Part shown: positions 36,008 through 45,176 of the stretch, one piece after another
How the letters are laid out: every line of letters begins with the position of its first letter
How positions within the stretch are numbered: the stretch's first letter is position 1
Source: CAMWXW01 sp051650105
Lineage (GTDB): Bacteria > Desulfobacterota > Desulfovibrionia > Desulfovibrionales > Desulfovibrionaceae
Length of the DNA stretch: 64,000 nt
Direction: 5' to 3'
Assembly (NCBI GenBank): GCA_051650105.1
Contig: JBOFIJ010000016.1
Coordinates: forward strand, 1-64,000
Notes under the pieces: generated by a model
Seen by the model: the letters and a program-made list of their open reading frames with translations, nothing else
Database searches by the model: none
Told to the model about the DNA's origin: nothing
Program-made: the position numbers and the translations under genes

Positions 36008-36690
36008 TGTTGTGAATCACTTTGTATTAATCCATCTTCTAATGTAATAATTCTTCGCGCAAGTAACGACGTTTTTTTATCATGAGTTACTAGGATGACT
36101 GTTGTTCCAGAAGCATTAATAGTTGAAAATAATTCTAATATTTCTTCACTTGTTTTTGTATCTAATTGTCCTGTAGGCTCATCTGCAAGAAGCATAGCTG
36201 GCCTATTAAATAATGCTCGTGCTATAGCAATTCTTTGCTGTTGCCCGCCAGAAAGTTTTTGAGGTATATAAGACATACGGTCTTGTAAGCCCACTTGTTC
36301 CAAAAGCATTTGTGCTCTTTCTCGTCCTTGAGGGTTATGTTCTTTTGCATAAATACCTGGGAGCATCACATTTTCTAATGCTGTTGCATAAGGAATAAGG
36401 TAAAAACTTTGAAAAACAAAGCCAATTAATTGATTACGTATGTGAGAAAGAGTTATATCATCTAAATTAGCTGTGTTGTGTTCAGCAAAAGTATATTTTC
36501 CAGATGTGGGTTTATCTAAAAGACCTAATATATATAATAGCGTAGATTTACCAGAACCAGAGCCGCCAACAATAGCGAGTAATTCACCTTTTTTTACAGT
36601 GAAAGAAATACCTTTAAGAATATGGGTTATATTCTCTGCTTGAGTGAAGTTTTTTTTGATCTTTTCTATTGTTATTAAAGCATTTTCCAT
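36004..36690 (-). CDS. ABC transporter ATP-binding protein (MacB/LolD type)
   Basis: 228 residues. Walker A GGSGSGKSTL near residue 43, Q-loop GFVFQSFYLIPYATALENVMLP, signature LSGGQQQR near 143, Walker B AMLLADEPTG and the H-loop VTHDKK. It powers the two permeases encoded downstream. The adaptor gene stops one base before its start. Confidence 0.95.
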   Translation of the reverse strand: MENALITIEKIKKNFTQAENITHILKGISFTVKKGELLAIVGGSGSGKSTLLYILGLLDKPTSGKYTFAEHNTANLDDITLSHIRNQLIGFVFQSFYLIPYATALENVMLPGIYAKEHNPQGRERAQMLLEQVGLQDRMSYIPQKLSGGQQQRIAIARALFNRPAMLLADEPTGQLDTKTSEEILELFSTINASGTTVILVTHDKKTSLLARRIITLEDGLIQSDSQQ

Positions 36691-36691
36691 A

Positions 36692-37921
36692 TTATTTCTC
36701 TGAATGTAATTCTATTTTTGTTGCTATAGTATCGCCTTCATCTAGGCCAGAAAGTACTTCTGAGTGTGTGTTGCCTTTTTTTCCTAAAAGAACATTGTAT
36801 GGAATAAATGCTCCGTCTTTTTCCACATAAACAACTTGTTTTGAATCTATCCATTTCACAGCAGTGTTTGGAATGCGTAGAACGTTATCTTGTTTTCCTG
36901 TAATAATGTATACTTGTGTTGTCATTTCAAGATAGAGGTTATGAATATATTCTTTTTTTATTGGAACAACAGCCTTATAGTAAACAACTCCATTACGTAG
37001 TTCTGGTTCTGGATAAATATGTGTGATATTTCCAGTAAATAGTGTATTTGGAAGAGAATCTACTGTAAAGGAGAGCTGTGTTGCCTTTTTTACCAAAGTA
37101 ATGTCATTTTCATCAATATATACCCACATTTCCATTTGTGAAGGATTTACGATAGTTGCAACTTTGCTAGAAGTTGTTATGTATTCACCAACTTGAACAA
37201 AAATATTTCCCACAACACCATTTATAGGGCTTGTAATGGAATAATATGAGTTTTCATTTAAAAGAGTATTTAATTGATATTGGATTTGTGAAACAGAAGC
37301 TTTAGAGGCTTTTTCTTGGAGAAGGAATTCTTTTTCTACTTTTTCTTTTTGTGATTTTGCTGTAGAGAGTGCAAGAGTGCTTTCTAAAATAGTATGGTCA
37401 TATTGTTCTTTTTCTTCTTCCGATGGGTTTCGTTTATCAGAGCGTTTTTTTGAGTTTTTTGCAAGGAGAATTTGCTGTTCTGCCAAGAGCACTGCATTTT
37501 CTGCTTCAGAGAGATGAATGGGGTATAGTGTTCGCAGTGTATCAAGATTTGCTTGTGCTTTTTGAAGTGTTGCTGTCAATTCCTGTTTTTTTATTTCTAA
37601 AGCTTTATTATCTATTTTTATGAGTGGTGTTCCTTTTTTAATTTCTTTACCAACAGTGACAAAAAGAGTATCTATAAGGCCAGAAACTTGTGTTGAAACA
37701 GTGATAAGGGAACCTATTGTGGGTTTAATTATTCCTGTGGCGTCAAGAGCATCTTCTACTATTCCTTTATGCACAATTTCTTTTTCCAGAACAAGAACTG
37801 TGAGGGGATCTGCGTTTTTTTGAAAATAGAGAAAATATATTCCACAAGAGATTCCTATTATGAAAAGAAGAGAAAAAAGAATGGGGATAAATCGAGAACG
37901 TTTTTTTATCTGTATTTCCAT
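36692..37921 (-). CDS. MacA-like periplasmic adaptor (membrane fusion) protein
   Basis: 409 residues from ATG 37921, which has AAGGA seven bases upstream; a longer start 23 codons earlier lacks one. One N-terminal membrane helix (about 11-30), a split biotinyl-lipoyl region (VSTQVSGLIDTLFVTVGKEIKKGTPLIKID and SPINGVVGNIFVQVGEYI), a coiled-coil hairpin between them, and beta-barrel and membrane-proximal domains. It links the inner-membrane transporter to an outer-membrane TolC-type channel, which is not encoded here. The substrate is unknown; MacAB-like systems export peptides, lipoproteins or drugs. Confidence 0.9.
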   Translation of the reverse strand: MEIQIKKRSRFIPILFSLLFIIGISCGIYFLYFQKNADPLTVLVLEKEIVHKGIVEDALDATGIIKPTIGSLITVSTQVSGLIDTLFVTVGKEIKKGTPLIKIDNKALEIKKQELTATLQKAQANLDTLRTLYPIHLSEAENAVLLAEQQILLAKNSKKRSDKRNPSEEEKEQYDHTILESTLALSTAKSQKEKVEKEFLLQEKASKASVSQIQYQLNTLLNENSYYSITSPINGVVGNIFVQVGEYITTSSKVATIVNPSQMEMWVYIDENDITLVKKATQLSFTVDSLPNTLFTGNITHIYPEPELRNGVVYYKAVVPIKKEYIHNLYLEMTTQVYIITGKQDNVLRIPNTAVKWIDSKQVVYVEKDGAFIPYNVLLGKKGNTHSEVLSGLDEGDTIATKIELHSEK

Positions 37922-38112
37922 ACAATATCCTTCGCTATATAATTTTCTACTGATCTTTTCTGTATACACTATTTCCATAGTATTATGCAATAATTATGGC
38001 ATGAGACTTTTTTGAAAGACTATTTTCCACTTCTTTTTCTGTGTTCTTGTAAAAAAGAACATTGTATGTTACTCTTCGTGTGGTGTCACTATAAAAAAAT
38101 GAGGAATATGTC

Positions 38113-38571
38113 ATGGAAGAAGGCTTCGCTATAAATGAAATTATGTCTTTATTGCCACACAGGTATCCTTTTTTGCTTGTTGATAGAATTACAGAATGGG
38201 AGCCTCAAACATACATCAAAGGATATAAAAATATTACTGTGAACGAGCCTTTTTTTGTAGGACACTTTCCTGAACAGCCCATAATGCCTGGGGTACTCAT
38301 ATTAGAAGCTCTTGCGCAGGTTGGTGGTTTGCTTATTCTTAAGAATTTAGATAAAGCAACTGAGTATCTTTTTCTCTTTACAGGTGTTGATAACGTTCGC
38401 TTTAGAAAACCTGTTGTTCCAGGAGACAGGCTAGATATGTGTTGTACTATTGTTCGAGGTAGGCTAGGTATTTGGAAGATGGATGTGGAAGCTTCTGTAG
38501 ATGGAAAAGTGGCAGCATCGGGAACACTTTCTGCTGCAATGATAAAAAAGGAAGGAACAGGCAATGTCTAA
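38113..38571 (+). CDS. fabZ: 3-hydroxyacyl-ACP dehydratase FabZ
   Basis: 152 residues. Hot-dog fold with PHRYPFLLVDRI, the catalytic His in GHFPEQPIMPGV and Glu in LEALAQVGG, and RFRKPVVPGD-type segment (VRFRKPVVPGDRLD). It dehydrates hydroxyacyl-ACP in fatty acid synthesis. GAGG precedes the ATG. It overlaps lpxA by 8 nt, a frequent pairing that balances phospholipid and lipid A synthesis. Confidence 0.96.
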   Translation: MEEGFAINEIMSLLPHRYPFLLVDRITEWEPQTYIKGYKNITVNEPFFVGHFPEQPIMPGVLILEALAQVGGLLILKNLDKATEYLFLFTGVDNVRFRKPVVPGDRLDMCCTIVRGRLGIWKMDVEASVDGKVAASGTLSAAMIKKEGTGNV

Positions 38572-39370
38572 TACCATTCACCCAACTGCAATTATTCATC
38601 CAACTGCTGTATTAGGAAGTGGAAATATAGTGGGGCCGTATGCTATTATTGAAGAAGATGTTTCTATTGGAAATAATAATATTTTGGAATCTCATTGTAT
38701 TATCAAAAAATATACGTCGATACAAGATGCTAATAGTATTCACAGTTTTGCAGTGTTAGGAGATACTCCACAAGACCTTAAATTTGCAGGTGAAAAGACA
38801 TTCACAAGAATAGGGAGTAATAATACATTTAGAGAATTTGTTACTGTACATAGAGGAACTGCTGGAGACAAGGGTATTACTACAATTGGAGATAATAATC
38901 TTTTTATGGCCCATGTACATATTGCCCATGACTGTGTTGTAAAAAATGGTATAGTTCTTTCTGTTAGTGCCACTCTTGGTGGGCACGTTCACCTTGATGA
39001 TTATTGTATTATTGGAGGTTTTGTGGCAATACATCAATATACTCGAATTGGTAAATATACTTTTCTTGCTGCTATGTCTGGTATTGCTAAAGATGTTCCT
39101 CCATTTATGATGGCTTCAGATAGACGGTCTGTTGCTACTGTTCATGGTGTAAATCTTGTTGGGTTGCGACGTGCCGGATTTAATAAGGAAACAATACATG
39201 CTTTGCGTAGTATATCAAAAATCTTTTGGAAATCTCATGGTTTAGATGCACAAGAGAGAATTGCTGAAATTCAGAAAAGCTACGGAGAGTATCCGCAAGT
39301 ACAGGAGTTTATTGTTTTTGTGAATTCTAGTGTACGTGGCATTCTTGGTTGGAATAGCGAGGATATGTAG
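38564..39370 (+). CDS. lpxA: UDP-N-acetylglucosamine acyltransferase
   Basis: 268 residues. Left-handed beta-helix of hexapeptide repeats from IHPTAIIHPTAVLGSGN on, with the catalytic His in NNLFMAHVHIAHDC near residue 125 and the C-terminal helical region starting around NLVGLRRAGF. It performs the first step of lipid A synthesis. The 5' end overlaps fabZ. lpxB and lpxD are not next to it. Confidence 0.96.
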   Translation: MSNTIHPTAIIHPTAVLGSGNIVGPYAIIEEDVSIGNNNILESHCIIKKYTSIQDANSIHSFAVLGDTPQDLKFAGEKTFTRIGSNNTFREFVTVHRGTAGDKGITTIGDNNLFMAHVHIAHDCVVKNGIVLSVSATLGGHVHLDDYCIIGGFVAIHQYTRIGKYTFLAAMSGIAKDVPPFMMASDRRSVATVHGVNLVGLRRAGFNKETIHALRSISKIFWKSHGLDAQERIAEIQKSYGEYPQVQEFIVFVNSSVRGILGWNSEDM

Positions 39371-39604
39371 TACTATATTTTTGTAGTGGAATAAAAGAGT
39401 ATTTTTCTTCGGCGCGTTTTATTTTTTATGTTATTGTTTCTTATAGACTGTTCCTTTTTATTTATAGTAAGTACTTTTTTTATTGAGAAAGCTTTCTTTT
39501 ACAAGATGCAAAAGTAGCATATAAATTGCTATTCTTTTTGTTTTTGTAAAAATACGGAAAATATTGCAACGTTTTTATTACGATGTTGTAGAAAGGCTCT
39601 CTCT

Positions 39605-40339
39605 ATGTATAAGAAAAGAAAGAAAGATCCTATTATGTTATACTGCAAAATAGTGCTCCTTCTCTTTGTATGTTTACTCACAGCGTGTGATGTTGTTTTA
39701 TATACTGCTTTAAATGAGCGAGATGCTAATGAAATATATGCTGCGCTCTTAGAAAATGGAATTGGCGTAAAGAAAATTGCTGGAGCAGAAAATACCTGGA
39801 CGTTGACCATAGGTGAAGAAAATATGGTGGACGCCATAACATTATTAGATGCAAGGGGATTGCCAAGAGAAAAATTTGAGACATTGGGTGATATATTTAA
39901 GAAAACGGGAATTATTTCCACGCCCTTAGAAGAAAAAGCTCGTTTTATGTATGCTCTTTCTCAAGAGATGGCGTCAACTATAGCTTCTATCGATGGTGTT
40001 CTTGTTGCAAAAGTGCATATTGTTCCGCAAGAACAAGATTCTTTGGGATCGAAATTATTACCTGCCTCTGCATCCATATTTATCAAATATTCTCCAGATG
40101 TGGATTTATCTGGAGATGTGAATCGGATAAAAGTATTGGTGGAAAATAGCATTGGTGGGCTTAAAAAAGAGCATATTAGTGTCTTTTTATTTCAGGCGAC
40201 GCCTATGGAATCTGGTGGTGCTATTTTTCAAGCACGTTCTAACAATATCGTTATTTTTATTGTTGTTGGTATTGTTGTCTTTATTGTTTTAGCTGGTGGA
40301 GTATTTTTTATTATTCAACAAAGAAAGATACAAGAATAG
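39605..40339 (+). CDS. sctJ: Injectisome inner-membrane ring lipoprotein SctJ
   Basis: 244 residues. Lipobox LLTAC with Cys28, then the typical YscJ/PrgK domain: LYTALNERDANEIYAALLENGI, SLGDIFKKTG-like stretch (TLGDIFKKTGIISTPLEEKARF), ALSQEMASTIASIDGV and SASIFIKYSP. A C-terminal membrane helix lies at about 211-235, then a short basic tail. It forms the inner ring of the type III secretion basal body. First gene of the operon sctJ-K-L; the ribosome binding site is weak, and a start at the internal MLYCK is possible. The absence of a flagellar FliF-like length argues for an injectisome rather than a flagellum. Confidence 0.93.
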   Translation: MYKKRKKDPIMLYCKIVLLLFVCLLTACDVVLYTALNERDANEIYAALLENGIGVKKIAGAENTWTLTIGEENMVDAITLLDARGLPREKFETLGDIFKKTGIISTPLEEKARFMYALSQEMASTIASIDGVLVAKVHIVPQEQDSLGSKLLPASASIFIKYSPDVDLSGDVNRIKVLVENSIGGLKKEHISVFLFQATPMESGGAIFQARSNNIVIFIVVGIVVFIVLAGGVFFIIQQRKIQE

Positions 40340-40364
40340 CACTATGAAAGAATAAGGGTATTAT

Positions 40365-41402
40365 ATGGAAGATACGAAAAAATATGAGGATGGTGGATTT
40401 TTCATTAATAATGAGGCTATTAATGATATCGTGGGAGGTGCGAACTTCTTGGTAGACGATGATTTCTTAGATGGTACATTTGATGATACGTTTTATATAA
40501 ACGAGGAGATTTATCCTTTCGATCGTATTGTTGAAGAAGAGAGATTAGTGTCACATAGTGGCCTTATAGATGCGCCACTTCATTTAGGGGAAGCTTCATC
40601 CAAAGAAATATCATTACGTAATGATCAAAAATATTCTGTATTGTTGCAAGATGGAGTGACAACAGAATTTTTTAGGGATAAAATCCATGAAAGGCACCCA
40701 CTTGTTCCTCTTATTCTTGAATTTAATTTGAGAAGAGCAAAAGACATTCATCCTTCTCATTATAGAGGTATTGGTGAAGTTCTCTTTAGCCGTGGGTTTT
40801 TATCTCCTATTATGAATTCTAGACGTTCTGTGCAATATTTAACTCGTCATCAAAATGTTCTTATTGGGAAACGAGCAAAAAAATTTACATGGTTTACAGA
40901 TTTTGGTCCGATAGAAAATAGAATTGCTTTATTACCAGCAGATATTTTAGAAACTGTGAGTATTTATCTTGGGATGGTAATTTTCCATGATACTATAAAA
41001 AAAGTTGTATTAAGAGAAGGTGTGCATTTTCTTTATGAAGAATTTGGAAAAAAAGCCACTCAATTTGGAATACGCAGAGCCCCTTTATTCTTGCATAATA
41101 TTTCTCATGTTCAGAATCTTTTTTATTTTCCCGAAAAATGGGCTGTTTCAGATAAAGTGCGAGAAGGTGGTCGTTTACTTCTTGGAATGTGTGTAACGGT
41201 GCTACCAAAAGAATTACAAGATGAAATTATATGGAAATTGCCTAAGGGTTTTTTATCTCAAGATTCAGAAACACCGTATTCTATTGGTCCAGAGGGGTTT
41301 TCTGGTGTTCAACATATGGTTTTAACGGGAAGATTTTTGCCTTTATTAAAGAAGATTTTACTTATGGAGGTTGGACAAGAATGGACAGAATGTTTTTTCT
41401 AA
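40365..41402 (+). CDS. sctK: Injectisome sorting-platform protein SctK
   Basis: 345 residues, longer than usual for the family (about 210-250). The first 90 residues are an acidic, Asp/Glu-rich extension without known homology (many D/E from residue 30 to 60). The remainder resembles YscK: ENRIALLPADILETVSIYLG, then HDTIKKVVLREGVHFLYEEFG and FGIRRAPLFL. SctK connects the ATPase/SctQ platform to the ring. Position between sctJ and sctL supports the call. It overlaps sctL by 22 nt. Confidence 0.82.
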   Translation: MEDTKKYEDGGFFINNEAINDIVGGANFLVDDDFLDGTFDDTFYINEEIYPFDRIVEEERLVSHSGLIDAPLHLGEASSKEISLRNDQKYSVLLQDGVTTEFFRDKIHERHPLVPLILEFNLRRAKDIHPSHYRGIGEVLFSRGFLSPIMNSRRSVQYLTRHQNVLIGKRAKKFTWFTDFGPIENRIALLPADILETVSIYLGMVIFHDTIKKVVLREGVHFLYEEFGKKATQFGIRRAPLFLHNISHVQNLFYFPEKWAVSDKVREGGRLLLGMCVTVLPKELQDEIIWKLPKGFLSQDSETPYSIGPEGFSGVQHMVLTGRFLPLLKKILLMEVGQEWTECFF

Positions 41403-42034
41403 CTCATAGTCAAATAGGTATTGCAGCTGGTGTGAAAGTTATTAAGGCTAAAGAATATGCTACATTTCTTAATGGTGTTGAGACTCTTCATAAGGCAAAA
41501 GAGGAAGGGTATGGTATTATTAAACAAGCAGAGGAAGAATATGAAAGGATGAGGGAGCTTGGCTATAGGGCTGGTATTGATGAAGGGAAGATGGAAATGG
41601 CTGAAAGAATTATGGAACAAATAACCTCTAGTGTGGATTATTTTGCGGATGTTGAAAATACTGTTGTGGACGTTGTAATAGCAGCTATTACCAAAATTAT
41701 TGGGGAAATGGATGATAAAGAACGCGTGAGTGCTATTGTGCACAGATCATTATCTTATGTTAGAAACCAAAAGAAAGTTCTTGTACGGCTTTCTCCAGAA
41801 GATGTTCCATATATTCAAGAGAATCTTAATGATATTATTCGTAATTATCCTGGTATTAATTTTTTAGATGTTGCTCCAGACCCAAAATTAGCAAGAGGTG
41901 ATTGTATTTTAGAAAGCGAAATGGGTATAGTTAATGCAGGTCTCAATACACAAATAGAAGCTATTAAACGTTCTTTTTCAAAGCGTTTACAAAAGAAAAA
42001 TCCTCCTGCTGCGGCAAAAAAAATTGATATGTAA
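41381..42034 (+). CDS. sctL: Injectisome ATPase regulator/stator SctL
   Basis: 217 residues of the FliH/YscL family. A central charged helical region (EEGYGIIKQAEEEYERMRELG) is followed by the C-terminal globular half with ISRVMD-like segment VVIAAITKIIGEMDDKERV and ILESEMGIVNAGLNTQIEAIKRS, as in FliH. It tethers the SctN ATPase to the sorting platform. GGAGG lies ten bases before the ATG, inside the end of sctK. Confidence 0.9.
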   Translation: MDRMFFLTHSQIGIAAGVKVIKAKEYATFLNGVETLHKAKEEGYGIIKQAEEEYERMRELGYRAGIDEGKMEMAERIMEQITSSVDYFADVENTVVDVVIAAITKIIGEMDDKERVSAIVHRSLSYVRNQKKVLVRLSPEDVPYIQENLNDIIRNYPGINFLDVAPDPKLARGDCILESEMGIVNAGLNTQIEAIKRSFSKRLQKKNPPAAAKKIDM

Positions 42035-42130
42035 TTGTTACTATAGTGTTTACAGTAATAGACGAGTATATTTTTTTGAAAAGTAGTATAATAAAATAAC
42101 ATTTTCTTTTGTATAGTATACATATAGCAT

Positions 42131-42221
42131 AGCAGGTATATTTTATACTATAAAACTATTATAGAAAGAATTGTTGTATAAATTTCTATATTGTCACGGA
42201 ATAATGGGTAGGAGACATCAT
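42131..42221 (+). repeat. 91-bp direct repeat, copy 1 (duplicated sctN leader)
   Basis: Matches copy 2 at 42288-42378 with four mismatches (157-bp offset), including the AGGAGAC ribosome binding site. The next base breaks the ATG: copy 1 reads ATA where sctN has its ATG start. Contains the inverted repeats CTATAA/TTATAG and TAGAAA/TTTCTA. Confidence 0.95.
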
Positions 42222-42287
42222 ATTTTGTTCGTATATGTGATACAAATTTTAGGCTATTGCATAAAGTAATGTGTTATTACAATGTGT

Positions 42288-42378
42288 AGTAGGTATATTC
42301 TATGCTATAAAACTATTATAGAAAGAATTGCTGTATAAATTTCTATATTGTCACGGAATAATGGGTAGGAGACATCAT
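42288..42378 (+). repeat. 91-bp direct repeat, copy 2 (functional sctN leader)
   Basis: Second copy, immediately upstream of and running into the sctN start codon (ATG at 42377). It carries the sctN ribosome binding site GGAG at 42368-42371. The 66-bp spacer between copies resembles a decayed sctN 5' end over about 20 bases. Confidence 0.95.
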
Positions 42379-43693
42379 GTCCTTTGATCATATTTCTCAT
42401 ATTATGTCAGATGCTCTTAATACGGAATTGCCTGTGGAAATTAAGGGACGTGTCTTGCAGGTTGTTGGAACAATTATTAAAGCTGTTATTCCTGGTGTTG
42501 TTCTCGGAGAAATTTGTACGTTAAAGACCCCTTGGAGTGCCTGGGAACGTAAAGCTGAGGTTGTCGGTTTTTCTCAAGATGCTGTTTTGCTTATGCCTCT
42601 TGGAGAGTTGCAGGGTATTTCTACCGCTACAGAAGTGATTCCTACTGGAACTGTGCAAATGGTTCCTGTAGGCAGAAGCCTTTTGGGTAGGGTATTAAAT
42701 GGACTTGGAGAAGCTATGGATGGTTTGCCTGCTCCAGAACCTGAAACATTTTATCCTGTATATGCAGAGCCACCAAACCCAATGACACGAAAACTTATTG
42801 AAAAACCAATATCTCTTGGTCTGCGTGCTATGGATGGATTATTAACGTGCGGCGAAGGACAAAGATTAGGTATCTTTGCTGCTGCTGGCGGCGGTAAATC
42901 GACATTGCTTTCTTGTCTTGTTAAAGGTGCAGATGTTGATGTTACAGTTCTTGTTCTTGTTGGGGAAAGGGGAAGAGAGGTTCGGGAATTTATAGAGCAC
43001 GATCTTGGCAAAGAAGGAATGAAAAAGGCTGTTCTTGTTATTGCTACTTCTGATAGATCCTCCATGGAACGTTTAAAAGCGGCGTATGTTGGAACTGCAA
43101 TTGCTGAATATTTTAGAGATCAAGGAAAAAAAGTGCTTTTGTTGCTAGATTCTGTAACCCGTTTTGGAAGAGCGCTGCGAGAAATTGGGCTAGCTGCAGG
43201 TGAACCACCAACACGAAGAGGGTTTCCTCCTTCTGTTTTTTCAACACTGCCAAGACTTATGGAAAGGGCTGGAATGTCTGATCAAGGCTCTATCACGGCG
43301 TTATATACCGTTCTTGTTGAAGGAGATGATATGACTGAGCCAATTGCTGATGAAACACGAGGTATTTTGGATGGACATATTATTTTATCCAGAAAATTGG
43401 GCGCAGCAGGTCATTATCCTGCTATTGATATTCTTGCAAGTATTAGCCGTGTTATGGATAAAATTATTAGTCCTGAACATAAGGCTATGGCAAAGAAAAT
43501 GAGAAGCCTTATGGCAAAGTATGAAGAAATTTCTATGCTTTTACAAATTGGAGAATACAGGTCTGGGTCAGATCCACTTGCAGATGAAGCTATTGCACGT
43601 ATAGAAAGCATTAATGCTTTCTTAAAACAAGATTTAGATGAACGTTCCACATTGGAGGAAGCTATTGAAGCTCTTAGACAGGTTGTTTCATAG
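42377..43693 (+). CDS. sctN: Injectisome ATPase SctN
   Basis: 438 residues, normal length. F1-beta-like: Walker A AAAGGGKST (168-176), the catalytic Glu in VGERGREV (E197), Walker B LLLLD (254-258) with SVTRFGRA, and EPPTRRGFPPSVFSTLPRLMERAG. It unfolds and releases chaperoned substrates at the export gate. The N-terminus lacks the long extension seen in some FliI. GGAG is five bases from the ATG. It is separated from sctL by 342 bp of repeat-containing sequence, which suggests a promoter of its own. Confidence 0.96.
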   Translation: MSFDHISHIMSDALNTELPVEIKGRVLQVVGTIIKAVIPGVVLGEICTLKTPWSAWERKAEVVGFSQDAVLLMPLGELQGISTATEVIPTGTVQMVPVGRSLLGRVLNGLGEAMDGLPAPEPETFYPVYAEPPNPMTRKLIEKPISLGLRAMDGLLTCGEGQRLGIFAAAGGGKSTLLSCLVKGADVDVTVLVLVGERGREVREFIEHDLGKEGMKKAVLVIATSDRSSMERLKAAYVGTAIAEYFRDQGKKVLLLLDSVTRFGRALREIGLAAGEPPTRRGFPPSVFSTLPRLMERAGMSDQGSITALYTVLVEGDDMTEPIADETRGILDGHIILSRKLGAAGHYPAIDILASISRVMDKIISPEHKAMAKKMRSLMAKYEEISMLLQIGEYRSGSDPLADEAIARIESINAFLKQDLDERSTLEEAIEALRQVVS

Positions 43694-44196
43694 TGGTAGA
43701 GAAATATCCATTAGATATTCTCATTAGAGCTAGAAAATCGAGGGAAGATAGAGCTCAAATGGAGTTAATATCAGCAAAGGGTCTTGTGGAAAGTATTGAA
43801 CTCTCTATTGTTAGAATAAAGGAAGAGATTGTTGACTATGAGAAGTGGAGAATAGAAGAAGAAAAAAGATTATTTACAGAGATTAAAAATAAAGCACTTT
43901 CTCAAAAAGAATTGGATAGTTTTAAAAGGAGTATTTTAGTACTAAAAGCACGTCATATAGAAATGGAAGAAGAAATAGCGCATCTTGATAATGAATTAGA
44001 GCAGGCCAAAGAATCTGTACTTAATAAAGAGGGGTTTTATAAAGAGGCCATTAACAAAAAACAAAAAATAGAAGGACACAAAGAATTATGGACAGAAGAA
44101 TATAAGAAAGAACTTGCGAGACTCGAAGATTTAGAATTAGAAGAATTTACAGGTAAAAAGATTAGTGGATTTGAAGATATAAAAAAAGAGGAATAA
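43693..44196 (+). CDS. sctO: Injectisome central stalk protein SctO
   Basis: 167 residues from a GTG that overlaps the sctN stop by one base (TAGTG). Almost entirely a charged coiled-coil hairpin (residues 10-150), as in YscO and FliJ: PLDILIRARKSREDRAQMEL at the start, LVLKARHIEMEEEIAHLDNE in the middle. It couples SctN rotation to the export gate SctV. Position after sctN is diagnostic since the sequence of this family is poorly conserved. Confidence 0.85.
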   Translation: MVEKYPLDILIRARKSREDRAQMELISAKGLVESIELSIVRIKEEIVDYEKWRIEEEKRLFTEIKNKALSQKELDSFKRSILVLKARHIEMEEEIAHLDNELEQAKESVLNKEGFYKEAINKKQKIEGHKELWTEEYKKELARLEDLELEEFTGKKISGFEDIKKEE

Positions 44197-44400
44197 CAAT
44201 ATAATATTATGGGTAAGAAAGAAATATATTGGTAGATTATGGATTGTGGCAGTGTGTCTATAATTTCATAAAATAAGAAGAGTATGGCTTAGAGAAAGTT
44301 GAATCTCTTTGGCGTTATATAGTACTAAACTCTTTTCTATACAAATTTTTTTCATTATAAAATATACCACAAAAAATAGGGACTAAGAGATTTATTTATA

Positions 44401-44429
44401 TTGACGATAATATAACAGTGAAGTAGAGA
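44401..44429 (+). promoter_or_regulatory. Possible promoter upstream of sctP
   Basis: TTGACG, 17 nt, TAGAGA within the 266-bp gap between sctO and sctP. The -10 match is poor, but the gap and position are suitable. Confidence 0.3.
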
Positions 44430-44462
44430 AGAGAGAGAGATACCATAAAAAGGACGAGTACT

Positions 44463-45176
44463 ATGTCAAATGAGAATAAAGTTCAGCAAAATAAGTCAGC
44501 ACAAACGAATAATACCACACAAACGAATCAAAGTAAGCCAGCAGAACAAAATGATGTTATTAAATTTGATAAACTCTCACGTCTTTGGGAATTATATAAT
44601 GGTATTAAAGTAAAAGATGAAAGTGCAGAAATATTTGGTGGACCAATGGATATATTAAAAGAATTTGGAAAATTTCTTGTTGAAATATCAGATAAAGAAG
44701 GTCTTGTAAGCAGTGGGAAGAAACAGTCTCTCTTAAATGAGTACAATAATATGGCAGCTCTTGCTGGTATTGAGGGTAAGGATCAAAATTTGCACGTTAC
44801 TACGTCGTCTTCAATTAGTGAAATAGATACTGCAGATCGTATTAACAAATTGGTAGACAGTATCGTTGTTTCTGCTCCTAAAGAGCAAAATAAGGAAGTT
44901 CGAATCACTATTGCGGATGACATTTTGCAAAAAACAGATGTTATTATTAAAAATTCTGGTGGAGAAATGCTCGTTCAATTTACTTCTGATTATGCGAATT
45001 CTATTTCTATACTTTCCTCTCAAGGTGCTGCTCTTCAACAATTATTAGAATCAAAAAGTGGAATGGATGTTCGGCTTGAGGTAAATGCTGAAGAAGTTGT
45101 GCGAAAAGATAATAATAGTGGCGGACAATCTGGAAGAGAAAGAGAGCAGGAGCATGAAGAAAAAGAGAATACATAA
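44463..45176 (+). CDS. sctP: Injectisome needle-length regulator SctP (FliK/YscP-like)
   Basis: 237 residues. The first 30 residues are Asn/Gln/Thr-rich and look like a type III secretion signal. The C-terminal part (about 145-215) resembles the FliK/YscP switch domain: KEVRITIADDILQKTDVII, MLVQFTSDYANSISIL and QLLESKSGMDVRLEVN. The last 20 residues are highly acidic/basic. Shorter than YscP rulers, so the ruler region would be short. Its place between sctO and sctQ supports the call. The stop overlaps the sctQ start. Confidence 0.8.
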   Translation: MSNENKVQQNKSAQTNNTTQTNQSKPAEQNDVIKFDKLSRLWELYNGIKVKDESAEIFGGPMDILKEFGKFLVEISDKEGLVSSGKKQSLLNEYNNMAALAGIEGKDQNLHVTTSSSISEIDTADRINKLVDSIVVSAPKEQNKEVRITIADDILQKTDVIIKNSGGEMLVQFTSDYANSISILSSQGAALQQLLESKSGMDVRLEVNAEEVVRKDNNSGGQSGREREQEHEEKENT

